Assembly (NCBI RefSeq): GCF_008039555.1
Contig: NZ_VDUW01000016.1
Coordinates: 1-54,505 of the forward strand
Length of the DNA stretch: 54,505 bases
DNA from: Cerasibacillus terrae
GTDB taxonomy: Bacteria > Bacillota > Bacilli > Bacillales > Amphibacillaceae
Reading direction: 5' to 3'
In this document: piece by piece, positions 1-8,604 of the stretch
How the letters are laid out: the number at the start of each line of letters is the position of its first letter
How positions within the stretch are numbered: the first letter of the stretch is position 1
Notes under the pieces: generated by a model
Told to the model about the DNA's origin: nothing
Databases searched by the model: none
The model's input: the letters and a program-made list of their open reading frames with translations, nothing else
Translations under genes and position numbers: made by a program

Positions 1-13
1 AACTCTCCAAAAA
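1..13 (-). rRNA. 16S rRNA, extreme 5' end (partial)
   Basis: Read on the minus strand the window ends in TTTTTTGGAGAGTT, which matches the conserved start of bacterial 16S rRNA just before the universal TTTGATCCTGGCTCAG. Only about 13 bases of the mature RNA are inside the window. The promoter and leader behind it support an rrn operon running out of the window. In B. subtilis an rrn operon likewise lies next to pdaB. Confidence 0.75.
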
Positions 14-163
14 AGTTATGAATTCTAATAAGTAAGCACTTATTAGATAAGTTTATCTTAGCAATTTAAATGAAAAACGAGGTACGTTTTTCTTGACATA
101 CTGGTCGTTCTGTTCAGTTTTCAAAGATCAATTTTCTGCGTCGCTTTTTTTAGCGACCTTTAT
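14..163 (-). promoter_or_regulatory. rrn leader with boxA-like element and hairpin
   Basis: This is the transcribed leader between the rrn promoter and 16S. It holds the element TGATCTTTGAAAACTGAAC (minus strand, about 112-130), typical of Bacillaceae rRNA leaders and spacers and containing a boxA-like antitermination sequence. Upstream of it is a short hairpin (140-157, arms GTCGCT/AGCGAC around an A-rich loop). The assignment rests on these motifs and on the 16S start downstream. Confidence 0.65.
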
Positions 164-192
164 ATCATATCGTGTTTCTCGTTTGTTGTCAA
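164..192 (-). promoter_or_regulatory. SigA promoter of the rRNA operon
   Basis: On the minus strand there is a consensus -35 TTGACA (187-192), a 17-bp spacer and a -10 TATGAT (164-169). The position about 150 bp upstream of 16S fits the proximal rrn promoter of Bacillaceae. I did not find an equally convincing second promoter farther upstream. Confidence 0.75.
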
Positions 193-445
193 CACCTTTT
201 TAAAAACTTTTTTAGAAGTTCTATTTGTTTGATACGCGATTAAAATGTGTTTGAACTGACAACAAAAATAACTATACCATGGATAAATAAATAATGCAAC
301 AAAAAATGATAATTTTATCGAAAAAACTTCCATAAATCGACAAAAACCTATCCTAATAGGATTTTAAAAGGACGAGTATGCATATTTTTAAAAAGGAAAC
401 GTATATATGGAATAGAATATCAGTCGTATAAAGGGAGGTTTTAAT

Positions 446-1204
446 ATGAATCATTTTTATGTATGGCGACTGGATAAATTAAAATATGTAGGACTTATTA
501 TTATCCTTCTTGCACTCGCCATTACGTATGTATTGGTTGGACAAGGCAAATCGCTCTTCGTATTTTCTAATGAACCTTCATCTGTTTTCGTAAAAGGTAA
601 TAATAAAGAAAATGGGGTTGCTCTTACTTTTAATATTAGTTGGGGAGAAGAAAAGGTGCATGATATTTTGAAGGAATTAAAAAAACATGATGTACGCACA
701 ACGTTTTTCGTTAGTGGTGAATGGGCAGAGCGACATCCTGAGATTGTTGAAAAGATAGTGGAGGCCGAACATGAATTAGGAATGTTAGGCTATCATTATA
801 AAAGTTATCTTGAACAAGATGTCGATCAAGTACGAAGAGACCTTTTACAGGCTAAAGAGATATTTAAGAAATTAGGTTATTCGAATGTTGAATTGCTTCG
901 TACACCAAACGGTCACTTTAATGAAGAAGTTGTGGAGCTTGCAGAAAGTCTTGATTTAAAAGTTGTTCAATGGAACGTCAATCCAAATGATTGGAAAAAC
1001 CCAGGATCTGAATATATTGTTGATACCGTTATGAAGGATACATCTAAAGGAGATATTATTTTATTACATGCATCGGACGCTGTTAAACAAACCGCAAACG
1101 CCTTACAAACACTTTTACCAGGGTTAAAAAAGAAAGGATTTGAATTTATCACGATCTCTCAAATGATGAACCAGGCTCAGGTAGAAGCGAAACTCGTAGA
1201 ATAG
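446..1204 (+). CDS. pdaB: Sporulation polysaccharide deacetylase-family protein PdaB
   Basis: This 252-residue protein has one N-terminal membrane anchor (about residues 15-33) and a NodB/polysaccharide-deacetylase fold from about residue 55. In B. subtilis PdaB is needed to keep spores viable late in sporulation. The gene order with kbaA, gerD, salA, cwlD and an rrn operon is the B. subtilis order and supports orthology. The usual deacetylase metal motif TFDD reads TFNISWG here, and the second motif lacks the HxxxH pair (GYHYKSY), so classical catalysis is doubtful. The LHASD motif near the C-terminus is kept. The ATG follows a good AAAGGGAGG site. A weak SigE-like element (GCATATT at 380-386, ATA-rich -10 near 401) lies upstream but is not convincing. 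Confidence 0.85.
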   Translation: MNHFYVWRLDKLKYVGLIIILLALAITYVLVGQGKSLFVFSNEPSSVFVKGNNKENGVALTFNISWGEEKVHDILKELKKHDVRTTFFVSGEWAERHPEIVEKIVEAEHELGMLGYHYKSYLEQDVDQVRRDLLQAKEIFKKLGYSNVELLRTPNGHFNEEVVELAESLDLKVVQWNVNPNDWKNPGSEYIVDTVMKDTSKGDIILLHASDAVKQTANALQTLLPGLKKKGFEFITISQMMNQAQVEAKLVE

Positions 1205-1401
1205 AGAAAACAATGATAATTTTTTTACAAAACATAGAAGTTCCTAGTTCTGTTTCATTATAGTATTCATATGACTTCATTTAAAATAGAATATTCGTAA
1301 TATGGACAAGGCTCTTTCTTCTTTAATATATATTGATACAATACAATTTCTCTTTTATTACATCCTGGGCTTTTTCTTCACGAAAAAGTATATCAATCAT
1401 A
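1205..1401. other. Intergenic stretch between convergent pdaB and kbaA
   Basis: AT-rich sequence of about 200 bp with no supported gene. An open frame on the plus strand from 1302 runs into the reverse of kbaA and has no ribosome binding site. Confidence 0.5.
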
Positions 1402-1438
1402 AAAAAATCCTAACAAACAAAAATAATGTTAGGATTTC
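1402..1438 (-). terminator. Rho-independent terminator of kbaA
   Basis: On the minus strand AATCCTAACA pairs perfectly with TGTTAGGATT across an 11-base loop, followed by a run of T. The stop codon of kbaA (TAA, 1429-1431) lies inside the stem, so termination sits immediately at the end of the gene. Confidence 0.85.
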
Positions 1439-2157
1439 TTCGTTTTCTTCTTTGCATTCTTATTCGTGCCTTCTTTTGTACTCTTTCCATTTTTCGCTTT
1501 CTCATTCGCGTTTGCTTTCTGTTCTTTCTTCTTCGCCTTTTCTTGCCGTCTTTCTTCACTTGCCTGTATTTTTTCTGGTTCTTGCAAGCGATGGAGCATT
1601 ATTATTTGATATGCGTTTGATACCAATAACGGAACAATCATTAGCCACTTGTAGGTACTACCTTCTGTACGTAATCCAGGAACCCATTCAAGTGTTGTCA
1701 TCACAACCATTAAAAATAATGCTGGTATAAATGCACTTTTATTCGTTTCTTTTGCTTTAATGAACGCAATGATAAGACCAAAGGCTAAAATTCCCGCTGC
1801 AATGAGTACATGTGTATGTAATGAACTATCTTCATTTCCAATATAAGGAAAGTAAACGAGATCAAATAATACAAATGCAATCAATACAATTTGTACAGGA
1901 GACCAATAGGAGCGAAATAGATTTAAACCAAAGCGATGAATAAATAAATAAGCGAAAAATCCGGTCTGACTTACTACACTGAATACCAGTCCAAGTCCGA
2001 GGAAGAATAAGAGAACCCCAGCCAACTCTTTAAAATCAAATGGACTTAAATATTGTCTATATTGATCAGCTTTCACAAAAAAGCTTGTAATAAGTCCTGC
2101 TAGTCCACCGAAAAACAATGTTCTTAAAAACATTTTTACAACATTACGACTACCCAA
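1429..2157 (-). CDS. kbaA: KinB signalling pathway activator KbaA
   Basis: A 242-residue integral membrane protein with about six hydrophobic segments between residues 10 and 190. KbaA is required in B. subtilis for activity of the sporulation kinase KinB. The start is a TTG eight bases after TAGGAGG. The last 45 residues form a highly basic Lys/Ala/Glu-rich tail (many KKK and KEQK stretches). The B. subtilis protein is around 200 residues, so the tail is extra. The position between pdaB and gerD, convergent with pdaB and divergent from gerD, matches the conserved sporulation neighbourhood. Confidence 0.85.
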   Translation of the reverse strand: MGSRNVVKMFLRTLFFGGLAGLITSFFVKADQYRQYLSPFDFKELAGVLLFFLGLGLVFSVVSQTGFFAYLFIHRFGLNLFRSYWSPVQIVLIAFVLFDLVYFPYIGNEDSSLHTHVLIAAGILAFGLIIAFIKAKETNKSAFIPALFLMVVMTTLEWVPGLRTEGSTYKWLMIVPLLVSNAYQIIMLHRLQEPEKIQASEERRQEKAKKKEQKANANEKAKNGKSTKEGTNKNAKKKTKKS

Positions 2158-2300
2158 TATGATGTCCTCCTACCCAAATGTCACAATAAATCATTGTATC
2201 AATCGTATTTTAACATGAACAATAGGTTTTTTCCTTATAAAGTGCATATTTTTATTTTTCATATCCATATTAAAAACATATAGAGTGGGAGGTCATCGTC

Positions 2301-2909
2301 ATGACTCATAAAATTTACCAAATAATCTATATCTCCATATTCTTGAGTATACTTGTAGCATGTGGTGGTGACAATACTGCCGGTAAGGATATGGATTATG
2401 AAGCAACTAAAAAAATGGTTGTTGATATATTAAAGACAGAAGAGGGAAAAAAGGCACTAAATGAACTGATGACGGAAGATAAGATGAAAGAAAAATTGGT
2501 CATTGATTCAGATGTAGTTAAAAAGTCCATTAATGGAGCGTTAGCATCTGAAAAAGGAAAAAAGGCATGGGAAAAATTATTCGAAGACCCTAAATTTGTA
2601 AAAAATTATGCAGAATCCATGGAAGATAGTTTAAATAAATTGATGAAGGACTTAATGAAAGATGCAGCATTCCAAAAACAAATGATTGAATTACTGCAAA
2701 ACCCAGAGATGGAAGCGCAAATGCTAAAGGTGATGAAGAGCCAGAAGTTTGGTGAGCATATGGAAAAATCAATCCAAGAAACATTTGAATCTCCAATTTT
2801 CCAAGCAAAAATCCAAGAAATTTTATTAAAAGCTGCAACCGAGCAAGGAAAAACTGGTGGTAAAGAAAAAGAGGGTAGCGGAAGTGATGGTGGCGGTGGG
2901 AGTGAATAA
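2301..2909 (+). CDS. gerD: Spore germination lipoprotein GerD
   Basis: A 202-residue lipoprotein with a signal peptide ending in the lipobox LVAC (Cys21), followed by a helical domain and a Gly/Ser-rich C-terminal tail from about residue 185. GerD is an inner-membrane spore lipoprotein that helps nutrient germinant receptors cluster into the germinosome. The ATG has a strong GGGAGG site. It is divergent from kbaA and convergent with salA, sharing a terminator. The length and the low-complexity tail are normal for the family. Confidence 0.9.
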   Translation: MTHKIYQIIYISIFLSILVACGGDNTAGKDMDYEATKKMVVDILKTEEGKKALNELMTEDKMKEKLVIDSDVVKKSINGALASEKGKKAWEKLFEDPKFVKNYAESMEDSLNKLMKDLMKDAAFQKQMIELLQNPEMEAQMLKVMKSQKFGEHMEKSIQETFESPIFQAKIQEILLKAATEQGKTGGKEKEGSGSDGGGGSE

Positions 2910-2948
2910 AAAGATACAAACCAGATTCCTTCTTTTCTATAAATAAAA

Positions 2949-2982
2949 GCATCTCCCACTATATAGTAGGAGATGCCTTTTT
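2949..2982. terminator. Bidirectional terminator between gerD and salA
   Basis: The arms GCATCTCC and GGAGATGC enclose a central ACTATATAGT self-complement, with A residues before and a T run after (CTTTTTATT). It can serve gerD on the plus strand and salA on the minus strand. Confidence 0.85.
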
Positions 2983-4042
2983 ATTCTTCTTCCATTTTAG
3001 CGATGACTTTCGACCCAATACGATGATATTCTTGTCCAATTGGGTGATCTTGTTGATAAACAGATGGTGCAAATTCATCTTCATCTTCATATGGTTGCAT
3101 TAATGGTAAACGACCAAGAACTTTTGTTTTTAGAACTTCGGCAAGTTTATCACCGCCGCCTTTTCCAAAAACATACTCTTTCTTGCCAGTTTCTTCACTT
3201 TTGAAATATGCCATATTTTCAACGACACCAAGAATTTCATGGTCTGTTTGTAATGCCATTTGACCAGCACGAGCTGCAACAAATGCTGCAGATGGATGTG
3301 GAATCGTAACAATCACTTCTTTACTTGAAGGTAGTAATTCATGTACATCTAAAGCGATATCCCCTGTACCTGGTGGTAAGTCAAGTAATAGGTAATCTAA
3401 ATCGCCCCACTCTACTTCCGTAAAAAAGCTTGTTAACATTTTACCTAACATTGGTCCACGCCAAATAATTGGTGAGTTATCTTCCACAAAGAAGCCCATA
3501 GAAACAACTTTTACACCAAAGCGTTCAACTGGAATAATCTTTTTCCCACGAACAACAGGACGCTTGTCTATTCCCATCATATCTGGAATACTAAATCCAT
3601 AAATATCTGCATCAATAATTCCTACCTTTTTACCGAGGCGCATAAGAGCCATAGCTAGGTTAACAGTGACAGTTGATTTTCCTACGCCACCCTTTCCACT
3701 AGCAATGGAAATAAATTTCGTTTTTGTATTTCCGCCTAGTAAAGAAGCTTCTTTTTCTTTATTTATTGCAGGTTGGAATTCTTGAATGACTTCATCTGGT
3801 AATTGTTCAAAACGAAGTCCAACTGTTTTAGCGCCGTTTTTCTTTAAAATGCTTACAACTTCTTGTTGTAATTGCATTTGTTCAGCGGTGTTTATTTTTC
3901 CAATAGCAATCTTTACACTCACATGTTGCCTGTCTTCTTTTATATTAATTTCGCTAATTCCACCAGTTTCTTCTAATGTTCTATGTAAAAACGGATCTTT
4001 AACTGGGTTAAGTACTTTAAGAACTTCCTCTTTTGTTAACAC
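2981..4042 (-). CDS. salA: Mrp/NBP35-family P-loop ATPase SalA
   Basis: This 353-residue protein has an N-terminal MIP18-type (DUF59) domain (about 5-90) and a ParA/MinD-like ATPase domain. The deviant Walker A GKGGVGKST is at 116-124, and DADIYG and LLDLPPGTGD follow. In B. subtilis SalA (YbaL) affects protease expression through ScoC; Mrp proteins elsewhere are Fe-S carriers. The CxxC that binds the cluster in classical Mrp proteins after the VENM motif is absent here (VENMAYFKSEETGKK), as in SalA-type proteins, so an Fe-S role is less likely. The start is GTG, seven bases after GGAAGGTG. It lies downstream of cwlD in the same direction. Confidence 0.85.
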   Translation of the reverse strand: MLTKEEVLKVLNPVKDPFLHRTLEETGGISEINIKEDRQHVSVKIAIGKINTAEQMQLQQEVVSILKKNGAKTVGLRFEQLPDEVIQEFQPAINKEKEASLLGGNTKTKFISIASGKGGVGKSTVTVNLAMALMRLGKKVGIIDADIYGFSIPDMMGIDKRPVVRGKKIIPVERFGVKVVSMGFFVEDNSPIIWRGPMLGKMLTSFFTEVEWGDLDYLLLDLPPGTGDIALDVHELLPSSKEVIVTIPHPSAAFVAARAGQMALQTDHEILGVVENMAYFKSEETGKKEYVFGKGGGDKLAEVLKTKVLGRLPLMQPYEDEDEFAPSVYQQDHPIGQEYHRIGSKVIAKMEEE

Positions 4043-4211
4043 AGTGCGACACCTTCCTTTTTCTTACATTTGTCATATATGATTGAAGGAAAATAAAACG
4101 TTCTCTTCCTCATATAGAAATAGGTTCACTTGCTAGTATAACACAAATCATATAAAACCTAAGTGATTTGAATCATTGATACGCACTGAATTAAACAAAC
4201 ACTTTTATTGA

Positions 4212-4940
4212 TTATTCATCCGCTTCCTCGTCTTTCTCTGGTTCTTCCGTTAAATACCTTAAAATTCCTTCATAAATACTTCCTGCCATTTGTGATTGAT
4301 ACTCATCTTGCTTTAGAAATTGTAATTCTTCATGATTTGATAAGAAACCAATTTCTACTAATGCCCCAGGAACTTCTGCCTCTTTTAATAAATACACCCC
4401 ATTAATAGGTAGGGTTTGTCGATTCGTATTTGCTAAATTTCGAATGATTTCCGATTGAACCATTTCAGCTAGATGGCGACTTTCATCATATTTTGGATAA
4501 TAGAATGTTTGTGCCCCACGCCACTGACTAGATGACATTGCATTTAAATGAATGGAAATAAAGAAATCTGCTTTCTCATCATGAATTAATTTTAACCGGT
4601 TGCGAATATCTTCTGACTTTCGCTTTGATAGTCCTTTTGTCTGTGGACTTGCGAGATCTTCATCTTTTTCTCTTGTCAAATAGACAACTGCCCCGGCTTG
4701 TTGTAAATAGTCTCTTAGTTTCTTCGTTACTTGTAAGGTGATATCCTTCTCCTTTGTTCCATCCTTCCCTTCCGCTCCTCCATCTACCCCCCCATGACCG
4801 GCATCAAGTACAATGGTTTTTCCTGTTAGAGGTAATGCCCATGCTTCCCAAAAATTTGTATTTTTTAATGGGTACATAATAAGAAAAATCAATAATAGCA
4901 CACCAAGTCCCCACCATATCCATTTATTCCATCGTTTCAT
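4212..4940 (-). CDS. cwlD: N-acetylmuramoyl-L-alanine amidase CwlD
   Basis: This 242-residue protein has an N-terminal membrane segment (about 9-24) and an Amidase_3 domain. The zinc and catalytic residues are visible: His49 in LDAGHGG, Glu64 in KEKDI, His131 in SIHLNA and Glu196 in VEIGFLSN. In sporulation CwlD removes the peptide side chain so that PdaA can form muramic-delta-lactam in the spore cortex, which is required for germination. The acidic C-terminal tail is unremarkable. The position next to salA and gerD is the conserved one. Confidence 0.92.
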   Translation of the reverse strand: MKRWNKWIWWGLGVLLLIFLIMYPLKNTNFWEAWALPLTGKTIVLDAGHGGVDGGAEGKDGTKEKDITLQVTKKLRDYLQQAGAVVYLTREKDEDLASPQTKGLSKRKSEDIRNRLKLIHDEKADFFISIHLNAMSSSQWRGAQTFYYPKYDESRHLAEMVQSEIIRNLANTNRQTLPINGVYLLKEAEVPGALVEIGFLSNHEELQFLKQDEYQSQMAGSIYEGILRYLTEEPEKDEEADE

Positions 4941-5179
4941 GATTCTTCAACGCTCCTCATTTTGTTATCATCTGTCATCATTTTATGGGACAAGGCATCT
5001 TTTTATACCTTTTAAATTAGGAATCTATTTATTTTTTATAAGAAAATAAGAAAAAGTTATGAAAGTAATACATGAAACTTGTATAATCTATTTAGTAGAT
5101 GCACATATTGAAAGATATCGGTATCATTTCTGATATTAGTGTATACTTTAAAGAATATTTTTTAATTGGAGGGGGATAT

Positions 5180-6259
5180 ATGACTAAAAAAAGATGGTTC
5201 CAATGGGGTGTTGGGATATTACTAACCTTGTTTATTATTAAATACTTTGTGGAAGTTAATTGGATTTTTTCTCCCTTAGCAATTATTGGGAAAGCTATCT
5301 TTATCCCTTTACTTATTGCGGGAATCCTTTTTTACATATCGGTGCCATTTCAGACTTTTCTCGAGCGAAAAAGAATTCCACGTTGGGGAAGTATCTCCAT
5401 AATCTTCATGACTCTCATCATCGGTATTTGGTTTATTATTTCTATCATTGGACCACTAGTCACAAAACAGATTAACCATTTAGTCGAAAGCACTCCTCAA
5501 ATTGTTACGGAAATAAGTAATTTAACAGATAATTTATTAGAACGACGAGGAGAATTACCTGAGGGGATTCAAGAAGAAATTGACGATAAAATAAACTCCT
5601 TGCATGTGTTCGCCTTTGATTTCGGAAAATGGATTTTGCAATTTTTCCAATCAATGATCCAAGCAACTTTCATTCTTATTCTTGTACCATTTTTCTTAAT
5701 TTACATGTTAAAAGACCACGAAAAATTTAAACCTTTTATTTTACAATTTTTCTCTGGTCATACAAAAAAATGGTTAAAGGACACCATGCACGATATTGAT
5801 ACAGTGTTGAAGTCCTATATTCAAGGGCAAATTTTAATTAGTTCGATTTTATCTTTATTACTGTTTCTTGGTTACACCGTTATCGGTCTAAATTATGCTT
5901 TATTATTAGCAATCTTTGCCTTTTTCATGAATGTCATTCCATTTATCGGGCCATGGATTGCTTTTATTCCAGCTCTTCTTATTGCATTTTTCCAGGATCC
6001 TACCTTGGTGATTTGGGTTTCGTTAATTACCTTAGCTGCTCAACAAATTGATGCCAACTTAATTACACCAAACATAATGGGGAAATCACTCGATATCCAT
6101 CCATTAACCGTTATTGCGCTTTTATTAGCAGCAGGGAATATGGCTGGTTTCCTAGGTATTTTACTAGCAATTCCAACTTATGCTGTTATAAAAGCCATTG
6201 TTAAAAACATATATAAACGACGACAAACAATTAAAAAGGCGGCAAGTCGGGAAATATAA
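5180..6259 (+). CDS. AI-2E family (PF01594) permease
   Basis: A 359-residue multi-pass membrane protein with about eight hydrophobic segments and the family layout: two pairs of helices, a hydrophilic stretch near 105-145 (VESTPQIVTEIS and onward), then a C-terminal membrane block with the GLNYALLLAIFAFFMNVIPFIGP region. The ATG at 5180 was chosen because GGAGGGGG lies just before it; a frame open from 5099 adds 27 residues without a good site. The substrate is not known. Some family members export autoinducer-2 and others exchange Na+/Li+ for protons. It is not part of the sporulation block next door. Confidence 0.8.
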   Translation: MTKKRWFQWGVGILLTLFIIKYFVEVNWIFSPLAIIGKAIFIPLLIAGILFYISVPFQTFLERKRIPRWGSISIIFMTLIIGIWFIISIIGPLVTKQINHLVESTPQIVTEISNLTDNLLERRGELPEGIQEEIDDKINSLHVFAFDFGKWILQFFQSMIQATFILILVPFFLIYMLKDHEKFKPFILQFFSGHTKKWLKDTMHDIDTVLKSYIQGQILISSILSLLLFLGYTVIGLNYALLLAIFAFFMNVIPFIGPWIAFIPALLIAFFQDPTLVIWVSLITLAAQQIDANLITPNIMGKSLDIHPLTVIALLLAAGNMAGFLGILLAIPTYAVIKAIVKNIYKRRQTIKKAASREI

Positions 6260-6290
6260 ACGCTTAACATAAAAACAAAAGCAAAAAAAT

Positions 6291-6323
6291 AAACCCAGAT
6301 TCTTGAATAGAATTTGGGTTTTA
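6291..6323. terminator. Bidirectional terminator between the AI-2E permease gene and moaA
   Basis: The arms AAACCCAGATTC and GAATTTGGGTTT (one G-U/mismatch position) enclose a short loop. There is a T run on the plus strand and a longer T run on the minus strand. It would close the long nar-mo operon after moaA. Confidence 0.8.
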
Positions 6324-6358
6324 CGTTGTTTTTGAAATGATCATACTGCTATTTTCCA

Positions 6359-7369
6359 TTAACCACCAATATAACTCATATTGATCTTTTTACGTTTTTT
6401 CGCTGTTTCCTCTGTCCGTTCATCGGAATAACGGTCTCGTCTTCCTTGCCATACCTTCGTAATCGCCTCTGTCACTTCTTCATCTGTTTTGCCACTACGC
6501 ACAATACTTTTTACATCAAAGCCATTCGAAGCAAATAAACAAGTATACAATTTTCCATCAGAGGATAGTCTGGCACGTGTACAAGAAGAACAAAAAGATT
6601 CGGATACAGATGTAATAAATCCAACTTCTGCACCATTATCAAGATATCGATACCGTTTTGCAACTTCTCCATAATATTTCGGTGTTGCCGGTTCTAAGTT
6701 GAAATGCTCTTCAAGTAAATGAAAAATTTCTTTCTTTGTAACTACTTTTTCAAAACTCCATGCATTATCATTTCCAACATCCATGAATTCAATAAAGCGT
6801 AAGGTAATTCCACGCTCTTTAAAATAGGTTGCCATCGGGATAATTTCTTGTTCGTTTACCCCTTTTTCAACAACCATATTTACTTTCACCGTAAAGCCCA
6901 TTTCCTTCGCTATTTCAATATTGTTTAAAACTAAATCTGGTTTTATTCCACGGCCATTGATTTTTCCAAAAAGCTCTTTATCAAGGGCGTCTAAGCTTAT
7001 ATTTAAGCGGCGAAGTCCTGCTTCATAAAGAGCCTTTGCATGAGGCTTTAATAACACAGCATTGGTTGTTAGACCGATATCTTCAATACCATCAATATTA
7101 GCGAGTCTTGCAATCAGATCTGGCAATCCTTTTCGGAGTAGTGGCTCTCCTCCTGTGATGCGTAATTTCTTTACACCTAAAGAAGCAAATATTCTTGCTA
7201 AGCGTTCCATCTCATCAAATGATAGCAGTTCATTTTTAGGTAAGAAAGCATAGTCATCACCGAATATCTCTTTTGGCATACAGTACGTACAGCGAAAATT
7301 ACAGCGGTCTGTTACAGATATTCTTAAATCGCGAATGGGGCGACCAAGTTTATCGATAATTGGCTCCAT
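6359..7369 (-). CDS. moaA: GTP 3',8-cyclase MoaA (molybdenum cofactor, step 1)
   Basis: This 336-residue radical SAM enzyme makes 3',8-cyclo-GTP in the first step of molybdopterin synthesis. The N-terminal cluster motif CNFRCTYC holds Cys23, Cys27 and Cys30. The C-terminal cluster motif is [18 protein letters not shown], and the functional double glycine tail is intact (MSYIGG). The ATG at 7369 follows AGAAAGGGG; the frame continues 18 codons upstream without a better site and would overlap moaD. It is the last gene of the nitrate/Moco gene row, with a terminator after it. MoaC, which normally acts with MoaA, is not in the window. Confidence 0.93.
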   Translation of the reverse strand: MEPIIDKLGRPIRDLRISVTDRCNFRCTYCMPKEIFGDDYAFLPKNELLSFDEMERLARIFASLGVKKLRITGGEPLLRKGLPDLIARLANIDGIEDIGLTTNAVLLKPHAKALYEAGLRRLNISLDALDKELFGKINGRGIKPDLVLNNIEIAKEMGFTVKVNMVVEKGVNEQEIIPMATYFKERGITLRFIEFMDVGNDNAWSFEKVVTKKEIFHLLEEHFNLEPATPKYYGEVAKRYRYLDNGAEVGFITSVSESFCSSCTRARLSSDGKLYTCLFASNGFDVKSIVRSGKTDEEVTEAITKVWQGRRDRYSDERTEETAKKRKKINMSYIGG

Positions 7370-7412
7370 ATTTGTATCCCCTTTCTGATAGATGTAGTAT
7401 TCTTTAGCTAGA

Positions 7413-7646
7413 TTAGCCACCACTTACTGGGGGAATTAAAGCACATACATCTCCTGAATGAATGGTGTCTTCTCTTCTCGCATATTCTTCATTCACAGCA
7501 ACTTGTAAACTCATTCCTTTAAATTCTGGATAAGCCTGTTCTATCCAGTCTAATAATTGTTGAACAGTCATTTTTTTCTGTTTTAAAACTTCTTCTTCTT
7601 TTCCAGCCGTTTCTTTGGCTGCTGCAAAATATTTAATTTTTATCAT
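7413..7646 (-). CDS. moaD: Molybdopterin synthase small subunit MoaD
   Basis: A 77-residue beta-grasp (ubiquitin-like) protein ending in PPVSGG. The terminal Gly-Gly carries the thiocarboxylate that donates sulfur in molybdopterin synthase. The ATG overlaps the stop of moaE (ATGA) and follows AAGGAGG, so translation is probably coupled. MoeB in the same row is the activating adenylyltransferase. Confidence 0.93.
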   Translation of the reverse strand: MIKIKYFAAAKETAGKEEEVLKQKKMTVQQLLDWIEQAYPEFKGMSLQVAVNEEYARREDTIHSGDVCALIPPVSGG

Positions 7647-8089
7647 CTGCTTTTACCTCCTTTTTCTGGATATTTTTTTTGTGCACCTATCCATTCTTCT
7701 CCATTTTCCCATATTTCTTTTTTCCAGATAGGTACCACTTCTTTAATCCGATCAATCGCATATTCATTGGCTTCGTATGCTGCTTTTCGATGTGGAGATG
7801 ATACAGCAATTAAAACAGCGATATCAGAAATATGCAATTCACCGATTCGGTGGACAATGGCTACTTTTATGCCTGGCCATTTCTCTTCCATTTCCGCTCC
7901 GATCTCTGCCATTTTCTTCTCTGCCATCGGGATATATGCCTCATATGCTAAATATAGAGTTCGAACTCCTTTTGTCCATTCCCTTACATTTCCCGTAAAA
8001 ACAGTTACTGCACCTGCGGATGGATGGAGAACATAATCCATATATTTTTGTACTTCAATTGGTTTAGTTACAATTTCAAAAGGTTTCAT
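7643..8089 (-). CDS. moaE: Molybdopterin synthase catalytic subunit MoaE
   Basis: A protein of about 148 residues that with MoaD converts cyclic pyranopterin monophosphate to molybdopterin. Family motifs are present: GAVTVFTGNVREWTKG, HRIGELHISD (basic active-site surface) and the lysine-rich C-terminal PIWKKEIWENGEEW. Two adjacent ATG codons overlap the mobB stop (TGATGATG). The second has the better distance from AAGGGAG and was chosen; the first would start at 8092. Confidence 0.93.
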   Translation of the reverse strand: MKPFEIVTKPIEVQKYMDYVLHPSAGAVTVFTGNVREWTKGVRTLYLAYEAYIPMAEKKMAEIGAEMEEKWPGIKVAIVHRIGELHISDIAVLIAVSSPHRKAAYEANEYAIDRIKEVVPIWKKEIWENGEEWIGAQKKYPEKGGKSR

Positions 8090-8091
8090 CA

Positions 8092-8604
8092 TCAATCTCC
8101 CTTTAACCAGTTCAAAAGCCATGTATCTAATTGTTCGACATCTTCACGAGAGGCGATTAGTGGATAGGATGTATTTAATTCTGGACTTCCGACAACAAGC
8201 TTAATATCTTGTAATTGTTTTAGCTCTTTCCAATCTGATTTTTCTTTTACTAAGACAACTTTCGGTCCGGGTTCTTCCTTAAATCCTTCAATTAATAAAA
8301 CATCTGGATGATCATTTGTTGCTAATTGTTTCATTCTTGTGAAATTTGGTGTTTCATTTAACATGATCTGCACAGCTCCACCACCAGATACAATAGATAA
8401 ATCTGCACCATGTTGAAAAAACTTCATAGAGTCTGTTGTAGCATCTGGCATTTTCAACTTTCCATGTTTACCATGATGTCCATGTTGTTTAATAACGGAT
8501 ACAGTACACCCTTGTTCTTTCAACAAGCGAACCCAGCGGGAAACAAGGGTTGTCTTCCCGCTGTTTTTAAAACCAACTACATGTAATATTTTCATAGCCG
8601 CCAT
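8092..8604 (-). CDS. mobB: Molybdopterin-guanine dinucleotide biosynthesis adaptor MobB
   Basis: A 170-residue P-loop protein with Walker A GFKNSGKTT near the N-terminus, a His-rich loop (HGHHGKHGK) and the LLIEGFKEEPGPKVVL motif. MobB binds GTP and assists MobA in attaching GMP to molybdopterin. MobA itself is not in the window. The start ATG is eight bases after AGGAG and lies inside the end of moeA, so the genes overlap by 13 bases. Confidence 0.9.
   Translation of the reverse strand: MAAMKILHVVGFKNSGKTTLVSRWVRLLKEQGCTVSVIKQHGHHGKHGKLKMPDATTDSMKFFQHGADLSIVSGGGAVQIMLNETPNFTRMKQLATNDHPDVLLIEGFKEEPGPKVVLVKEKSDWKELKQLQDIKLVVGSPELNTSYPLIASREDVEQLDTWLLNWLKGD

Noticed and set aside
380..408. SigE or SigG promoter of pdaB
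   Set aside because: The -35-like GCATATT is fair, but the -10 matches only about half of the consensus, so it was not listed as a feature.
1302..1730. Plus-strand open frame opposite kbaA
   Set aside because: It is the reverse of the basic kbaA tail, with no ribosome binding site and biased Ser/Phe/Leu content typical of a shadow frame.
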